In this document: in pieces, positions 47,655 through 56,419 of the stretch | Layout of the letters: the number at the start of each line of letters is the position of its first letter | Position numbering within the stretch: the stretch's first letter is position 1 | Assembly: GCF_943846705.1 (NCBI RefSeq) | Contig: NZ_OX044366.1 | Location: 1,240,001-1,304,000, forward strand | Source of the DNA: an uncultured Pseudomonas sp. | Lineage (GTDB): Bacteria; Pseudomonadota; Gammaproteobacteria; Pseudomonadales; Pseudomonadaceae | Direction of reading: 5' to 3' | Length of the DNA stretch: 64,000 nt | Program-made: the position numbers and the translations under genes | The notes under the pieces: model-generated | Database searches by the model: none | Told to the model about the DNA's origin: nothing | Seen by the model: only the letters and a program-made list of their open reading frames with translations

Positions 47655-48401
47655 TCATTGGTCGTTGAATGGGTTGGCGATGCCGTACCGCTCTTTGAGT
47701 CTTTCTACCAGCTTGGCCTGGCTGATAAGGAAGGCATCGAACTGCTCAATCACCTCAGGGTGTTTGATACTCGACAGGTAGTAGTGATCATCCTGATAGG
47801 CCAGGCTGGGGTCGAACACCAGCGTGTCACTCTTGGCGTTGTTGTACAGCTGGTGGCTGACCACTTGTGGGTTGAGGTACACGCCATCGACCCTGCCACT
47901 CAGTGCCATGGCCAGCAGCGAGTCGATCTGGTTGGCCTGGATCAGGATGATCCGCCCGGCCTTGATGTCATCCAGATAGGGCCACGGGGTAAAGCCGCGC
48001 TGGGTGCCCAGGCGGTGCAAGCGCGCCTTGCCTTGACCGAGAAACTGCGGTTTGACCAGAACCCCATCGATGGATATGGCGGCGGCCTGGCTTAAATACA
48101 GCCTGTAGTCCTGCTTGAGATCCGCGTTCCAGCGCGGGTTGTCCGGGTATTTAAAATCCACCCGGCCGTTGAGCAGGTCGCTAAGCAGGCGCCGCACCGG
48201 CAGTGGCTGGTAGATAAACACATGGCCCTGGTGCGCGGCAAAGGCGTCGAGCAGGTCACGGCCATAACCCAGGTACTGACCATCCTGTACGTCGGAGTAA
48301 GGCATATAAGACTGCAGCTCGACGCCCACCTTGAAGGTTTCCGCCTGGGCCGACGACAGCTGGAGTAATAGGCTTGCCAGCAAGGGCAGCAGGAGTCTCA
48401 T
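47655..48401 (-). CDS. Periplasmic binding-protein-like (SBP family 3-type) protein
   Basis: ATG 48401 gives 248 residues with a signal peptide (MRLLLPLLASLLLQLSSAQA). The mature part (ETFKVGVELQSYMPYSDVQDGQYLGYGRDLLDAF) resembles solute-binding family 3 domains found in polar amino-acid ABC systems and in stand-alone sensors. No ABC permease or ATPase genes are nearby, so an orphan sensor or scavenger role is as likely as transport. The start lacks a strong ribosome site (AAGAGA only). Confidence 0.82.
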   Translation of the reverse strand: MRLLLPLLASLLLQLSSAQAETFKVGVELQSYMPYSDVQDGQYLGYGRDLLDAFAAHQGHVFIYQPLPVRRLLSDLLNGRVDFKYPDNPRWNADLKQDYRLYLSQAAAISIDGVLVKPQFLGQGKARLHRLGTQRGFTPWPYLDDIKAGRIILIQANQIDSLLAMALSGRVDGVYLNPQVVSHQLYNNAKSDTLVFDPSLAYQDDHYYLSSIKHPEVIEQFDAFLISQAKLVERLKERYGIANPFNDQ

Positions 48402-48673
48402 GGAGGAATCTCTTACAGCGACCGTAGGCCTTAGAACAACCATAGCTAATTGCCCGGCCGATGGGCAGTGTTGTCACGGAGTAAATCGAGCCAGAGTTGC
48501 AGCTAAGCGCCCAACAACGCCGGTGAATGTCCGCCTATGCTGGCTTTGCGCCTGCACTCGGCAGCCAGTGCTGCTACCCTGTAGCCCGGCAGCGGTCGGT
48601 TTGACTGCTGTACGAGTAAGGCAATCCCGTCCTCGTGCGCGCCACGCGCGCCACACGTTATAAGGAGTCCCCC

Positions 48674-50341
48674 ATGGGTCAAAACTCTCCGCCGGAAATA
48701 CCCCCGCAACCTGCAGCGGCCACTCATGATGGTATTCCGGCACCTTCCGGCGAAGCTAACCTGATCGATACCGACTACGTAATCGGTCAGGACAACATCA
48801 AGGGGCAGTTCTCGTTTGCCCTGGATATCCATGGCAAGGTCTTCACCATCTCGGCACTCACCATAGTGTTGTTCGTCGTGCTTACCTTGGCCCTGCAAAA
48901 TCAGATCGAGCCACTGTTCAGCGCCATCCGCGGCTGGATCACCGGCAACCTGGCCTGGTTCTTCCTTGGCTCGGCAAATATCTTTGTGCTGCTCTGTCTC
49001 GGCCTGATCGTCTCGCCACTGGGCAAGGTGCGTCTCGGCGGTAAGGACGCCACAGCCGATCACAGCTACATCGGCTGGTTCTCCATGCTGTTTGCTGCGG
49101 GTATGGGCATCGGTCTGATGTTCTACGGTGTAGCTGAGCCGATGTCGCACTTCTCGTCGGCCATGGGCGGTGTCAGCGTCGGTGCCGATGGTGTGCGCAC
49201 CGACTGGGCACCCCTGGCCGGTGCTGCCGGTGATGCCGAGGCGGCTGCACGCTTAGGTATGGCCTCGACCATCTTCCACTGGGGTCTGCACCCTTGGGCG
49301 ATCTACGCGATTGTTGCGCTGGCGCTGGCATTGTTCTCGTTCAACAAAGGCCTGCCGCTGTCGATGCGCTCGATCTTCTACCCGATTCTCGGTGAGCGGG
49401 TGTGGGGCTGGCCGGGGCATATAATCGATATCCTCGCGGTATTCGCCACCCTGTTTGGTTTGGCGACGTCGCTCGGCCTGGGCGCTGAACAAGCAGCGGC
49501 GGGTCTGGACCAACTGTTCGGGATTGCCGCTACAGATCTCAGCAAGGTCTTGCTGATTATCGGCATCACCGCAGTCGCGCTGTTGTCGGTGCTGGCTGGT
49601 TTGGACAAGGGCGTTAAGCGCCTGTCCGAGCTGAACATGGGCCTGGCTATATTGCTGTTGCTGTTCGTCATCATCGCCGGCCCAACGCTGGCCATTCTCA
49701 CCGGCTTCTTTGACAACCTCGGCGCTTACCTGCAACACCTGCCGGCGCTGTCCAACCCGGTCGCCCGTGAAGATGCCAACTTCAGCCAAGGCTGGACGGC
49801 CTTCTACTGGGCCTGGTGGATCAGCTGGTCGCCGTTCGTCGGCATGTTTATCGCGCGGGTCAGCCGTGGCCGCACCGTACGTGAGTTCCTGATTGCCGTA
49901 CTGCTGGTGCCGTCCTTGGTGTCGGTATTGTGGATGACCGCCTTCGGTGGCACCGGTATCAGTCAGCTGGTCGGCGACGGCTTCACCGGTGTGCAAGATG
50001 CTGCGCTGGAGCTGAAACTGTTCGCCATGCTGGGTGAGCTGCCATGGACAGCGATTAGCTCGTTTATCGGCATTGTGCTGGTGATCGTGTTCTTCGTTAC
50101 CTCGTCGGACTCCGGTTCGCTGGTGATCGACACCATCACCGCCGGCGGCAAGGTCAACGCGCCCGTGCCGCAGCGGGTGTTCTGGGTGATTATCGAAGGC
50201 GTAATCGCCATCGCCCTGCTGCTGGGCGGCGGCTTGGTGGCCCTGCAGGCCATGGCGGTGTCGACCGGTTTGCCGTTCACCATTGTGTTGTTGGTGGGCT
50301 GTATCTCGATCGTCAAAGGCTTGATGAGCGAACCGCGCTAA
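48674..50341 (+). CDS. BCCT-family betaine/choline/carnitine transporter
   Basis: ATG 48674 (AAGGAGT in front) gives 555 residues with about twelve transmembrane helices. Family motifs: AAGMGIGLMFYGVAEPMSHF, FHWGLHPWAIYAIVALALALF, GLPLSMRSIFYPI and the Trp-rich FYWAWWISWSPFVGMFIARVSRG. The C-terminal tail is very short, unlike the osmosensing BetP type, which hints at uptake for catabolism rather than osmoregulation. Divergent from the binding-protein-like gene. Confidence 0.95.
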   Translation: MGQNSPPEIPPQPAAATHDGIPAPSGEANLIDTDYVIGQDNIKGQFSFALDIHGKVFTISALTIVLFVVLTLALQNQIEPLFSAIRGWITGNLAWFFLGSANIFVLLCLGLIVSPLGKVRLGGKDATADHSYIGWFSMLFAAGMGIGLMFYGVAEPMSHFSSAMGGVSVGADGVRTDWAPLAGAAGDAEAAARLGMASTIFHWGLHPWAIYAIVALALALFSFNKGLPLSMRSIFYPILGERVWGWPGHIIDILAVFATLFGLATSLGLGAEQAAAGLDQLFGIAATDLSKVLLIIGITAVALLSVLAGLDKGVKRLSELNMGLAILLLLFVIIAGPTLAILTGFFDNLGAYLQHLPALSNPVAREDANFSQGWTAFYWAWWISWSPFVGMFIARVSRGRTVREFLIAVLLVPSLVSVLWMTAFGGTGISQLVGDGFTGVQDAALELKLFAMLGELPWTAISSFIGIVLVIVFFVTSSDSGSLVIDTITAGGKVNAPVPQRVFWVIIEGVIAIALLLGGGLVALQAMAVSTGLPFTIVLLVGCISIVKGLMSEPR

Positions 50342-50364
50342 GCACAGTTGTTAGGCAGTACAAG

Positions 50365-50389
50365 AGCGTGCCTTCGGGCGCGCTTTTTT
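50365..50389 (+). terminator. Intrinsic terminator after the BCCT gene
   Basis: AGCGTGCC-TTCG-GGCGCGCT (50365-50384) with one G.T pair and a T6 tail. Confidence 0.9.
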
Positions 50390-50420
50390 GTGCCCGTTGT
50401 GCAGGGTGACACCGGCCACC

Positions 50421-50444
50421 TGTAGGAGCGGGCTTGCCCGCGAT
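50421..50444. repeat. REP element (GTAGGAGCGGGCTTGCCCGCGAT)
   Basis: The classic Pseudomonas REP with the GCGGGC-TT-GCCCGC palindrome. Confidence 0.8.
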
Positions 50445-50485
50445 GCTTTCCTAGCCGGCTTGCGGGAGAGGGCACAGAGAGCAAT

Positions 50486-50770
50486 CGTAGGATGGGTTGA
50501 GCATAGCGATACCCATCACTTGGCTATTTGATCGATGTGTTCGGCACGCCATCGTGTGTGCTGATGGCTTGGGTTGCGCCCCTCTCAGGCACGTTACTTT
50601 TTCTTGCTTGCCCAAGAAAAAGTAACCAAACAGAAGGGCACCCCGACATCCGGCCCCGCCTGCGGCGGGGTACGTTCACGACATTATTGCTCCAGGGGCC
50701 CGCTGCGAAGGGCCATCCCTGGCCCATCGCAGCTCTTGCGACATCCATGCCGCACGACCACTTCCGCAAC
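50486..50770. repeat. Inverted repeat arm A (~285 bp) left of the accessory island
   Basis: Starts with the CGTAGGATGGGTTGAGCATAGCG unit, then GGGTTGCGCC, a perfect palindrome GTTACTTTTTCTTG / CAAGAAAAAGTAAC (about 50590-50623), CCCGACATCCGG, TTATTGCTCC, GGGCCATCCCTGGCCC and CATCCATGC. The same blocks occur in reverse order and orientation at 52971-53253. No gene is supported in 50342-50917 besides this repeat, the REP and the terminator. Confidence 0.8.
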
Positions 50771-50917
50771 GATTCTGTTCATCCTACTGACGGGGCAATT
50801 GGCGAGCGTCTGCAATAGTTGTGTAGATTTCATATGAGCCGAAATACAGAGGTGTTTCACACCGCCATAATTTGCCGCTTGAAGCGGTAGCATAAGGCGT
50901 TAAAGTTGATGGCTTTG

Positions 50918-52018
50918 TTAAGTTTTTTTCATGGCAGAGTAATGTGAAATAATTTTGTCATTAAATTTTAAGAGTAGCTTTGTTCTTTTGGCATGATTCA
51001 GTTCCAGCTCTCTATTTTCTGCGGAAAATTTACCTTGTTTGTAGATTAAATTTTGAAATTCATATACCTGCTGTGCGAGCCTGTACATTGGTTTTGAGTG
51101 TATTCCTGTACAATTTTCGAACTCTATCGGCTGATTTATATTATAGATTGGTTCTACTCTATCCAAATGTTGAAAATACAATATGCCTTTTCCTGAAGGG
51201 TATGGCGTAAGAGTATTTTTCGCCAAGTATGAATCAAAGCTGTTGTAATCGCCGACGAAGCCTGATTGAAATCTCTTATCTTCGGACTTGGCCATAATTG
51301 GTTGGTAAAGGTGTATGGAGGGTTTGATTATTTGTTTTCTTATAAGTGGGTGCTTGATTTTTCTTGTGATTGAAAAGTCACTTGTATGCAACATGTAAGG
51401 ATTTTCTCCGTCAAGCATAGTGAAACAGCTTTTAGGGAAAGGGAAACCACAACGAGCGGAAAACAAAAAATCACTGGACATATTTATGATCAGGATATTG
51501 TTTATTCTTAACCCCATACAAGAGGGTTGGCTATGAAATATTAGTGATTCTGCTCCTAGGGCATTTAAGCCTAACCCGTCACCAGCGATTGGGTAAATAG
51601 CGATCATTCGATCTTTTTGGCTAATTCTTGTATTTACATGGAATCTAGGTTCGATGTTAGTTGGGTTGCCTTGGATGAAATGATATGCAATCCAAAGCCC
51701 TATGCGAACCTTATCCATCCAATCCATGAAGTCAATATATTCAATACTAGTGAGTGCTCCTCTATCAAGTAGCGTCAGCACATAGAATTTAGCTCTTCCT
51801 TCAAGTCTTGAGTATTCCGTATTGCAAACCTCACACGCTGGAACACAGAAATTCAACCAATCAAATCTAATCATTCGACCGTCTTTAAAATTAGTGCCAA
51901 AATTTACAACTCGTTTTGGGTCTCCAGTTAGCTCAAGCAGCCACTGAGGAAGTATGTGCTCTCGATTCTTTTTTTCTGGTGGATTTCCACAAAAAACACA
52001 GAATCTATTAGAGACCAT
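50918..52018 (-). CDS. HNH-like zinc-binding protein of unknown function (integron-cassette-type gene)
   Basis: A 366-residue protein encoded in AT-rich DNA unlike its surroundings. The N-terminus has a treble-clef pattern: C7-V-F-C10, then REHILP (residues 19-24), then C58, C62-E-V-C65-N66. CxxC...EHILP...CxxCN is seen in HNH-endonuclease-like proteins. The remaining ~280 residues match nothing I know. The stop codon overlaps an ACTTAAC core (50923-50917), as in gene cassettes. A nuclease or defence role is inference. Confidence 0.8.
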   Translation of the reverse strand: MVSNRFCVFCGNPPEKKNREHILPQWLLELTGDPKRVVNFGTNFKDGRMIRFDWLNFCVPACEVCNTEYSRLEGRAKFYVLTLLDRGALTSIEYIDFMDWMDKVRIGLWIAYHFIQGNPTNIEPRFHVNTRISQKDRMIAIYPIAGDGLGLNALGAESLIFHSQPSCMGLRINNILIINMSSDFLFSARCGFPFPKSCFTMLDGENPYMLHTSDFSITRKIKHPLIRKQIIKPSIHLYQPIMAKSEDKRFQSGFVGDYNSFDSYLAKNTLTPYPSGKGILYFQHLDRVEPIYNINQPIEFENCTGIHSKPMYRLAQQVYEFQNLIYKQGKFSAENRELELNHAKRTKLLLKFNDKIISHYSAMKKT

Positions 52019-52035
52019 TCTTGATTTCCATTGAT

Positions 52036-52104
52036 GTCTAACGTTTGGTTAAGGGGCGGGCTTTAGCCCATCTCGAGCGAAGTGAGTGGCTACCACTGTT
52101 AGGC
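52036..52104 (-). other. Integron attC-like recombination site
   Basis: Read on the minus strand: R'' core GCCTAAC (52104-52098), which overlaps the stop codon of the upstream HEPN-type gene; L'' GTGGTAG; an imperfect stem; L' CTTAACC; and R' core GTTAGAC (52042-52036). The outer cores are inverted with one mismatch and match RYYYAAC / GTTRRRY. The next gene starts 18 bp further on. Length (69 bp) and position fit a cassette junction. Confidence 0.75.
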
Positions 52105-52647
52105 TTTACTCGATTTCGCCTGCAGATGTACTGGGATTTTGTATTTCTCGATGGCATCAGGATTTTTCTGTGCGAAATGGAAAATGAATTCGGCCAAGTC
52201 TGATGTGAGCTTCCTTAATAATTTTTCTAACTCTAAAAGCTCTGATTTTTCCAAGTGCAGCGATTCTTTGAACTGTATGTGTGGGAAATTTATTTCGCCA
52301 TCGAATACTCGGAATGTACTCGATCTGAAGTGCATTTCATTTTCATCTGAGTGAGCGAAGACTTTTCGGCGTAAAGTTAAAATTTTTTCTACAAGCCGTT
52401 TTTCTTCCTTACTCTGTTTTATGCCTACAACTCCGAGATTGAGGGTGGAGCCGCCGCGAGATTGTTCGAGCGGGCGAGCCATGGAAACTATGGTAGTAGT
52501 TTCATAGCACCTAAAACGACGCAGTTCTATCTTTGAGTAATTCTTATCAAAATCACAGTCTTCTAAGAGAAATGTCAGCGCTGACAATGCTTGCTGAAAA
52601 TCCCAAAGTGAATAGATGGCCCTGAGTAACTGCGGTTCAGTGAGCAT
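52099..52647 (-). CDS. HEPN-like protein of unknown function (integron-cassette-type gene)
   Basis: A 182-residue, mainly helical protein. T-L-R93-R94-K-V-F-A-H99-S-D gives the R-x4-H motif typical of HEPN ribonucleases and AbiU2/AbiV-like defence or toxin proteins, preceded by long helices. The DNA is AT-rich. The stop lies in the attC core, and a GCCTAAC/GTTAGGC core (52655-52661) lies 7 bp before the start, which is cassette architecture. No antitoxin partner is evident. Confidence 0.78.
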   Translation of the reverse strand: MLTEPQLLRAIYSLWDFQQALSALTFLLEDCDFDKNYSKIELRRFRCYETTTIVSMARPLEQSRGGSTLNLGVVGIKQSKEEKRLVEKILTLRRKVFAHSDENEMHFRSSTFRVFDGEINFPHIQFKESLHLEKSELLELEKLLRKLTSDLAEFIFHFAQKNPDAIEKYKIPVHLQAKSSKA

Positions 52648-52970
52648 TTATAATGCCTAACTATTAATTAGGTGACAGGTGTTGCGCTTATACGCGGCAC
52701 TTGTCGCACAATTTTCTTGTCGTCGTTTAAGTCCTTGTTTGGCTGAAGGTGGTCGCGGCAGGGCGACATCATCTAGAGAGAAACGCGACAAGGAGGACGG
52801 CAAGCCTGAGCTGCTGGGGTAATGCATGCTGGCACGCTTGAGCCAGAAGCTAATTCATTCGAGACGATGCTGTCCATGGCGGAGTGCGGCCAGGTTTTGC
52901 CTTTGCCCATTCTCTTTCACTTGAGATATCAGCCACACGCCAAGACCTCGTCAGGAGGCCGAGTGGAGGT
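52648..52970. other. Non-coding segment upstream of the cassette gene
   Basis: Only a single attC-type core at 52655-52661 with an adjoining CTATTAATTAGGTG arm is visible. No integrase gene, no second core and no supported ORF were found here. The short plus-strand ORF at 52822 runs into the repeat arm and looks fortuitous. Confidence 0.5.
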
Positions 52971-53253
52971 GTTGCGTAGGGGGACGAGCCGCATGGATGC
53001 GGCCGAGAGGCTTAATGGGCCAGGGATGGCCCTTGTAAGCCGGCCCCCGGAGCAATACCGGAGCGAGGGTAGTTGAGCGCAGCGAAGCCCGGATGCAGGG
53101 GCGTGTTTCTTTTGCTTACTTTTCTTTGCACGGGCAAAGAAAAGTAAGGCGCCCGAGGGGGCGCAACCAAAACTTCAACACACTCGCTGCAATGTCGAGC
53201 GCCAAGCTCAAGCCAAGCAATGATGGGTATCGCATTGCTCAACCCATCCTACG
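52971..53253. repeat. Inverted repeat arm B (~283 bp) right of the accessory island
   Basis: Blocks GCATGGATG, GGGCCAGGGATGGCCCTT, GGAGCAATA, CCCGGATG, the palindrome CTTACTTTTCTTTGC / GCAAAGAAAAGTAAG (about 53117-53150), GGCGCAACC and finally GCAATGCGATACCCATCA/GAGCAACCCATCCTACG-type sequence on the other strand. It mirrors arm A at 50486-50770. Confidence 0.8.
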
Positions 53254-53315
53254 TAGTGCGCCACAATATCCGATACCGAGAGTGCCGCTCCGACAGGGTT
53301 TGCGTAGCGCCTGGC

Positions 53316-54041
53316 TCAACTCCACAACTCACCCAGCGGTGTTTCCGCCGAGTAATGGGTGGCCACCTGCGCCTGCAATAACTCAGCGGTGGCCAGGGCA
53401 TCGGTCAGGGCGTGGTGCGCTTGGTAGGCGGGCAGGTTGTAGCGCAGGCGGCTGTCGGCCAGGCGGATGGATATCGGTTGGCGGCCTAGCAGGCGGTCGA
53501 ACCAGCCGGGCTGGCGCTTGGGGTATAGGCGCGCTTCCAGTTGCATGGTGTCGATCACCGGGAACTGCAGACCCTCACCGATCTGCTGGCGCAGCGCCTG
53601 GTCGAGGAAGCTGCGTTCGATGCTGCGGTAGTGCACCACCATCACCTTGCCGGCCATGGCCGTTAGCAGTTCATCGAGTATCTGCTCCAGGCGTGGGGCG
53701 TTTTGGATGTCCGAGTGGGTGATGTGGTGGAAGGTCACCGACTCGTTGCTCAGCTCACTGGCTGGCTTGACCACCCAGTAACAGGCCTCGCCGCAGCGGA
53801 TGCGCTTGAGGTTGAAGGGCAGCAGGCCGAGGCTGACGATGGCGTGCTGGCTGGCGTCGAGGCCGGTGGTTTCCACATCCAGGGCCAGCAGCGGCACCTG
53901 TTCCAGTGGCGTGTCAGCGGCTACGCAGCCGGCTTGATAGAAGGCTTTCAGGCGAGGGTCCTGAGCGCTGGCGGCGAGGCTGGCAAATCGCGCCGCCCAG
54001 TCCAGCTGCGGGTTTTGCGCGGCGGCAGTCGGCGCGCTCAT
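53316..54041 (-). CDS. DnaQ-like DEDDh 3'-5' exonuclease
   Basis: A 241-residue exonuclease: LLALDVETTGLDASQHAIVSLG (Exo I Asp and Glu), VVHYRSIERSFLD (Exo II) and HHALTDALATAEL (Exo III with the catalytic His). The N-terminal ~50 residues are an extension beyond the nuclease core. Its ATG lies in the overlap with the end of the upstream CBS/DUF294 gene, so the two are coupled. The pair suggests a nucleotide-signal-controlled nuclease system; the substrate is not known. Confidence 0.9.
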   Translation of the reverse strand: MSAPTAAAQNPQLDWAARFASLAASAQDPRLKAFYQAGCVAADTPLEQVPLLALDVETTGLDASQHAIVSLGLLPFNLKRIRCGEACYWVVKPASELSNESVTFHHITHSDIQNAPRLEQILDELLTAMAGKVMVVHYRSIERSFLDQALRQQIGEGLQFPVIDTMQLEARLYPKRQPGWFDRLLGRQPISIRLADSRLRYNLPAYQAHHALTDALATAELLQAQVATHYSAETPLGELWS

Positions 54042-55912
54042 AGGCTTTTGCCCGGCTGGGCGGGGTAGCGAAAACGCATAAATTTCTGTGCGTTGCTGAG
54101 TACCTGAAAGGCCTCCTTGAGGTTGTGCCGATCTGTGGCGGAGACTTTTTCCGGCTCGATGTAGTTGTTCGGCTCGCGGCCCTCGGCTACGGCTACGGCC
54201 TGATGGCGGATCCGCACCATGCTGAGAAACTCGAGGGCGTAGCGCAGTTGGCTGATGGCTTCCGGCTGCAGCAGTTTGGTCTGGGCGATGGCATCCAGGC
54301 GATCCAGCGAGTTCTGCGCCTTGCTGCCGCAGGCCAGGGCGTGCACGCGGATCAGGTCGGTGAGCGGTGCGGTGCCACGGCCTTTGAGGTTGATGATGTG
54401 CTTCTGCTGGCCGTCGGTTTCCATCACAAAGGTGCGGAAGAACCCCAGCGGCGGCGTGCGGTTGAGCGCGTTACGCGCCAGGGCGGCGAGGAAGGCGGGG
54501 GCGTTGCTGGCTTTTTCGGCGAGCAGTTCCTTGAGGTTTTCCGCCAGTTCGATTTCGCCGTGCACGCCATCGAGGTCAAAGAAAATGCAGCTGTTGAGCA
54601 GGGTTTGCGGGTTGGGCCGGTCGATCCATTGGCTGAAATAGTCACGCCAGACCTTGAGCGGCTGCCGCCACTGGCGGTTCGTGGCCATGATCCCGCCTTT
54701 GCAATAGGTGTAGCCGCAGGCGGCCAGGCCATCGCTGACGAACTTCGCCAGCTCGGCAAAGTAGCCGTCATGCTGCTCAGGATCGAAGCGATCATCGAGA
54801 ATCAGCGCGTTGTCCTGGTCCGTCACCACCAGCTGTTCGTCGCGGGCCATGGAGCCGGCGGCGAGAAAACAGTAAGGCACCGGCGGCGGGCCGAGCTGTT
54901 GTTCACCCAGCTCCAGTAGCCGCTGGGTAAAGGCGCGGCCGATGCCGGCCATGGCGCTGCCGATCATATGTGCGGTGGCTTGCTCGTTGGCCATGCGCAC
55001 GAAGGTGCCGCGCAGGTCGGGGAGCAGGCTTTGCAGGCCGGCGACATCCGGCTGGTTGAAGATTGAATTGACCAGGTACAGGCTGCTTTGCGACTCGTAG
55101 CGAATGATGTCGGAGAGGTTGATCATGCCGACCGGGCGACGCCGATGCACCACCGGCAGGTAGTGAATGTTGTGGCGTAACATGCTCAACATGGCTTCGA
55201 ACACGCTGTCATCAGCGCGGATAGTGATAGGATTTGGCGACATCACCTGTCCGATCGGGGTCGCCGCATCGAGGCCGACGGCCAGTACGCGGGTGCGCAG
55301 ATCGCGGTCAGTGAGGATGCCGACCATGGCCGCGCCTGGCTCTTCACCGTCAAGAATCACCAGCGATGAGACGCCTTGCTCGGTCATCAGTTGCGCCGCC
55401 TGTTGCACCGGCGTGTGCTGGCTGGCACAGACCGGCTGACGGGAGATCAGCTTGCGCACTTTGACCTGGATCAGGTCACTGGCTTTACCCTGGCTTTCCA
55501 CCGCGGACTTGAGGCGAGACTGGCCCTCGGCCTCGACGAAGTCGGCAAAGCTTTCGTGTTGCTCACACAGCTGGGTGAACAGGGCGCCGGGGATGAAGTA
55601 GACCAGGCTGTCTTCGATGGCGCGGGCAGGGAAGCGCACCTTGTTGCTGCGCAGCAGGCCGGCTTGGCCAAAAATGTCGCCTTCACTCAGGCGGTTATAC
55701 AGCTCACCGTTGCGCCGGTAGATTTCCACCGCGCCGCTGCGCACGTAATGCAGGTCGTGGATGGCAGCGCCGTACAGCAGGATGTCGGTGCCGGCCTTGA
55801 AATAGGCCACTTCGACCTGGCTGGCGATGCTGTCGAGGCTTTCCTCGGGCAGAGCTTCGAAGGGCGGGAAGCGATTCAGGTGATCGCGGATTTCCAGTAT
55901 TTCGATCTGCAT
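54038..55912 (-). CDS. cNMP-binding / CBS / DUF294 nucleotidyltransferase-like signalling protein
   Basis: A 624-residue cytoplasmic protein with an N-terminal cyclic-nucleotide-binding domain (about 15-130), two CBS repeats (about 155-280; QAAQLMTEQGVSSLVILDGE, IHYLPVVHRRRPVGMINLSDI), a GlnD-like nucleotidyltransferase core (about 300-440; FLAAGSMARDEQLVVTDQDN) and a DUF294 C-terminal domain. It probably senses nucleotides and acts on a protein partner. It shares 4 bp with the DEDDh gene. Confidence 0.92.
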   Translation of the reverse strand: MQIEILEIRDHLNRFPPFEALPEESLDSIASQVEVAYFKAGTDILLYGAAIHDLHYVRSGAVEIYRRNGELYNRLSEGDIFGQAGLLRSNKVRFPARAIEDSLVYFIPGALFTQLCEQHESFADFVEAEGQSRLKSAVESQGKASDLIQVKVRKLISRQPVCASQHTPVQQAAQLMTEQGVSSLVILDGEEPGAAMVGILTDRDLRTRVLAVGLDAATPIGQVMSPNPITIRADDSVFEAMLSMLRHNIHYLPVVHRRRPVGMINLSDIIRYESQSSLYLVNSIFNQPDVAGLQSLLPDLRGTFVRMANEQATAHMIGSAMAGIGRAFTQRLLELGEQQLGPPPVPYCFLAAGSMARDEQLVVTDQDNALILDDRFDPEQHDGYFAELAKFVSDGLAACGYTYCKGGIMATNRQWRQPLKVWRDYFSQWIDRPNPQTLLNSCIFFDLDGVHGEIELAENLKELLAEKASNAPAFLAALARNALNRTPPLGFFRTFVMETDGQQKHIINLKGRGTAPLTDLIRVHALACGSKAQNSLDRLDAIAQTKLLQPEAISQLRYALEFLSMVRIRHQAVAVAEGREPNNYIEPEKVSATDRHNLKEAFQVLSNAQKFMRFRYPAQPGKSL

Positions 55913-56012
55913 GGGTGCCTCGCGGGTTGGCTGGCCCTACAGGATACGAGCATCCCGGCGCGGTGTCCCCTTGCGGGACGTTACCGGGTGTTCCGCTCGG
56001 CAGCGCCGGTCG

Positions 56013-56252
56013 CTACCTGGATTTGCGGGTGGCCTGCAGCTTGGCCAGCAAGGCTTCACTTTGCACGCGCTGCTCGGTTTCGCTGAGTTGCGGGTTTTCC
56101 AGCACGTTGTCGAGTTGTTCGATCAGCTCGCTCTGTCGGTTTATGTGCTCATCGAGCTTCTCCAGCCTCTTCTGGTTGCGCCAGCTCCACAGGGCCAACG
56201 CGCAGGCGGCCAGCAGCACTGCCGCGAGCATGATCATCGTCAGGGTGTTCAT
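56013..56252 (-). CDS. Small single-span membrane protein
   Basis: A 79-residue protein: one N-terminal membrane helix (about 4-23, MIMLAAVLLAACALALW) then a charged coiled-coil tail (RLEKLDEHINRQSELIEQLDN). GGAGC lies before ATG 56252, and the ATG overlaps the stop of an upstream reading frame (ATGA). Function unknown. Confidence 0.75.
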   Translation of the reverse strand: MNTLTMIMLAAVLLAACALALWSWRNQKRLEKLDEHINRQSELIEQLDNVLENPQLSETEQRVQSEALLAKLQATRKSR

Positions 56253-56413
56253 CAGGGCTCCAGGTTTTTGTACATCAGCATGCGCGGCAAAGTAACAGCG
56301 CCAAGCGTCAGCGTCTGTGCCTGCTGCACAGAAAATCCCTGGCGGGTAAAAAACACCTGAGCGAAGGCGGCATCACTATTCAGCTCGCGGGGCAGGCGCA
56401 AACCCAGGCGTAT
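56252..56413 (-). pseudogene. Possible 5'-truncated gene remnant (C-terminal fragment)
   Basis: An open frame of 53 codons with no standard start reads like a protein C-terminus (DAAFAQVFFTRQGF ... LGAVTLPRMLMYKNLEP) and ends TGA overlapping the next ATG. A stop lies directly upstream, and a parS site lies 7 bp beyond. It could start at TTG/CTG as a mini-gene, or be the tail of a decayed gene. Family not recognised. Confidence 0.4.
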
Positions 56414-56419
56414 TCAAGC

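Noticed and set aside
50528..50837. ORFs of 80-96 codons in repeat arm A
   Set aside because: They translate the interspersed repeat, and the mirrored arm B does not keep the frames.
52822..53076. 84-codon ORF running into repeat arm B
   Set aside because: No ribosome site, and half of it lies in the repeat; no domain is recognisable.
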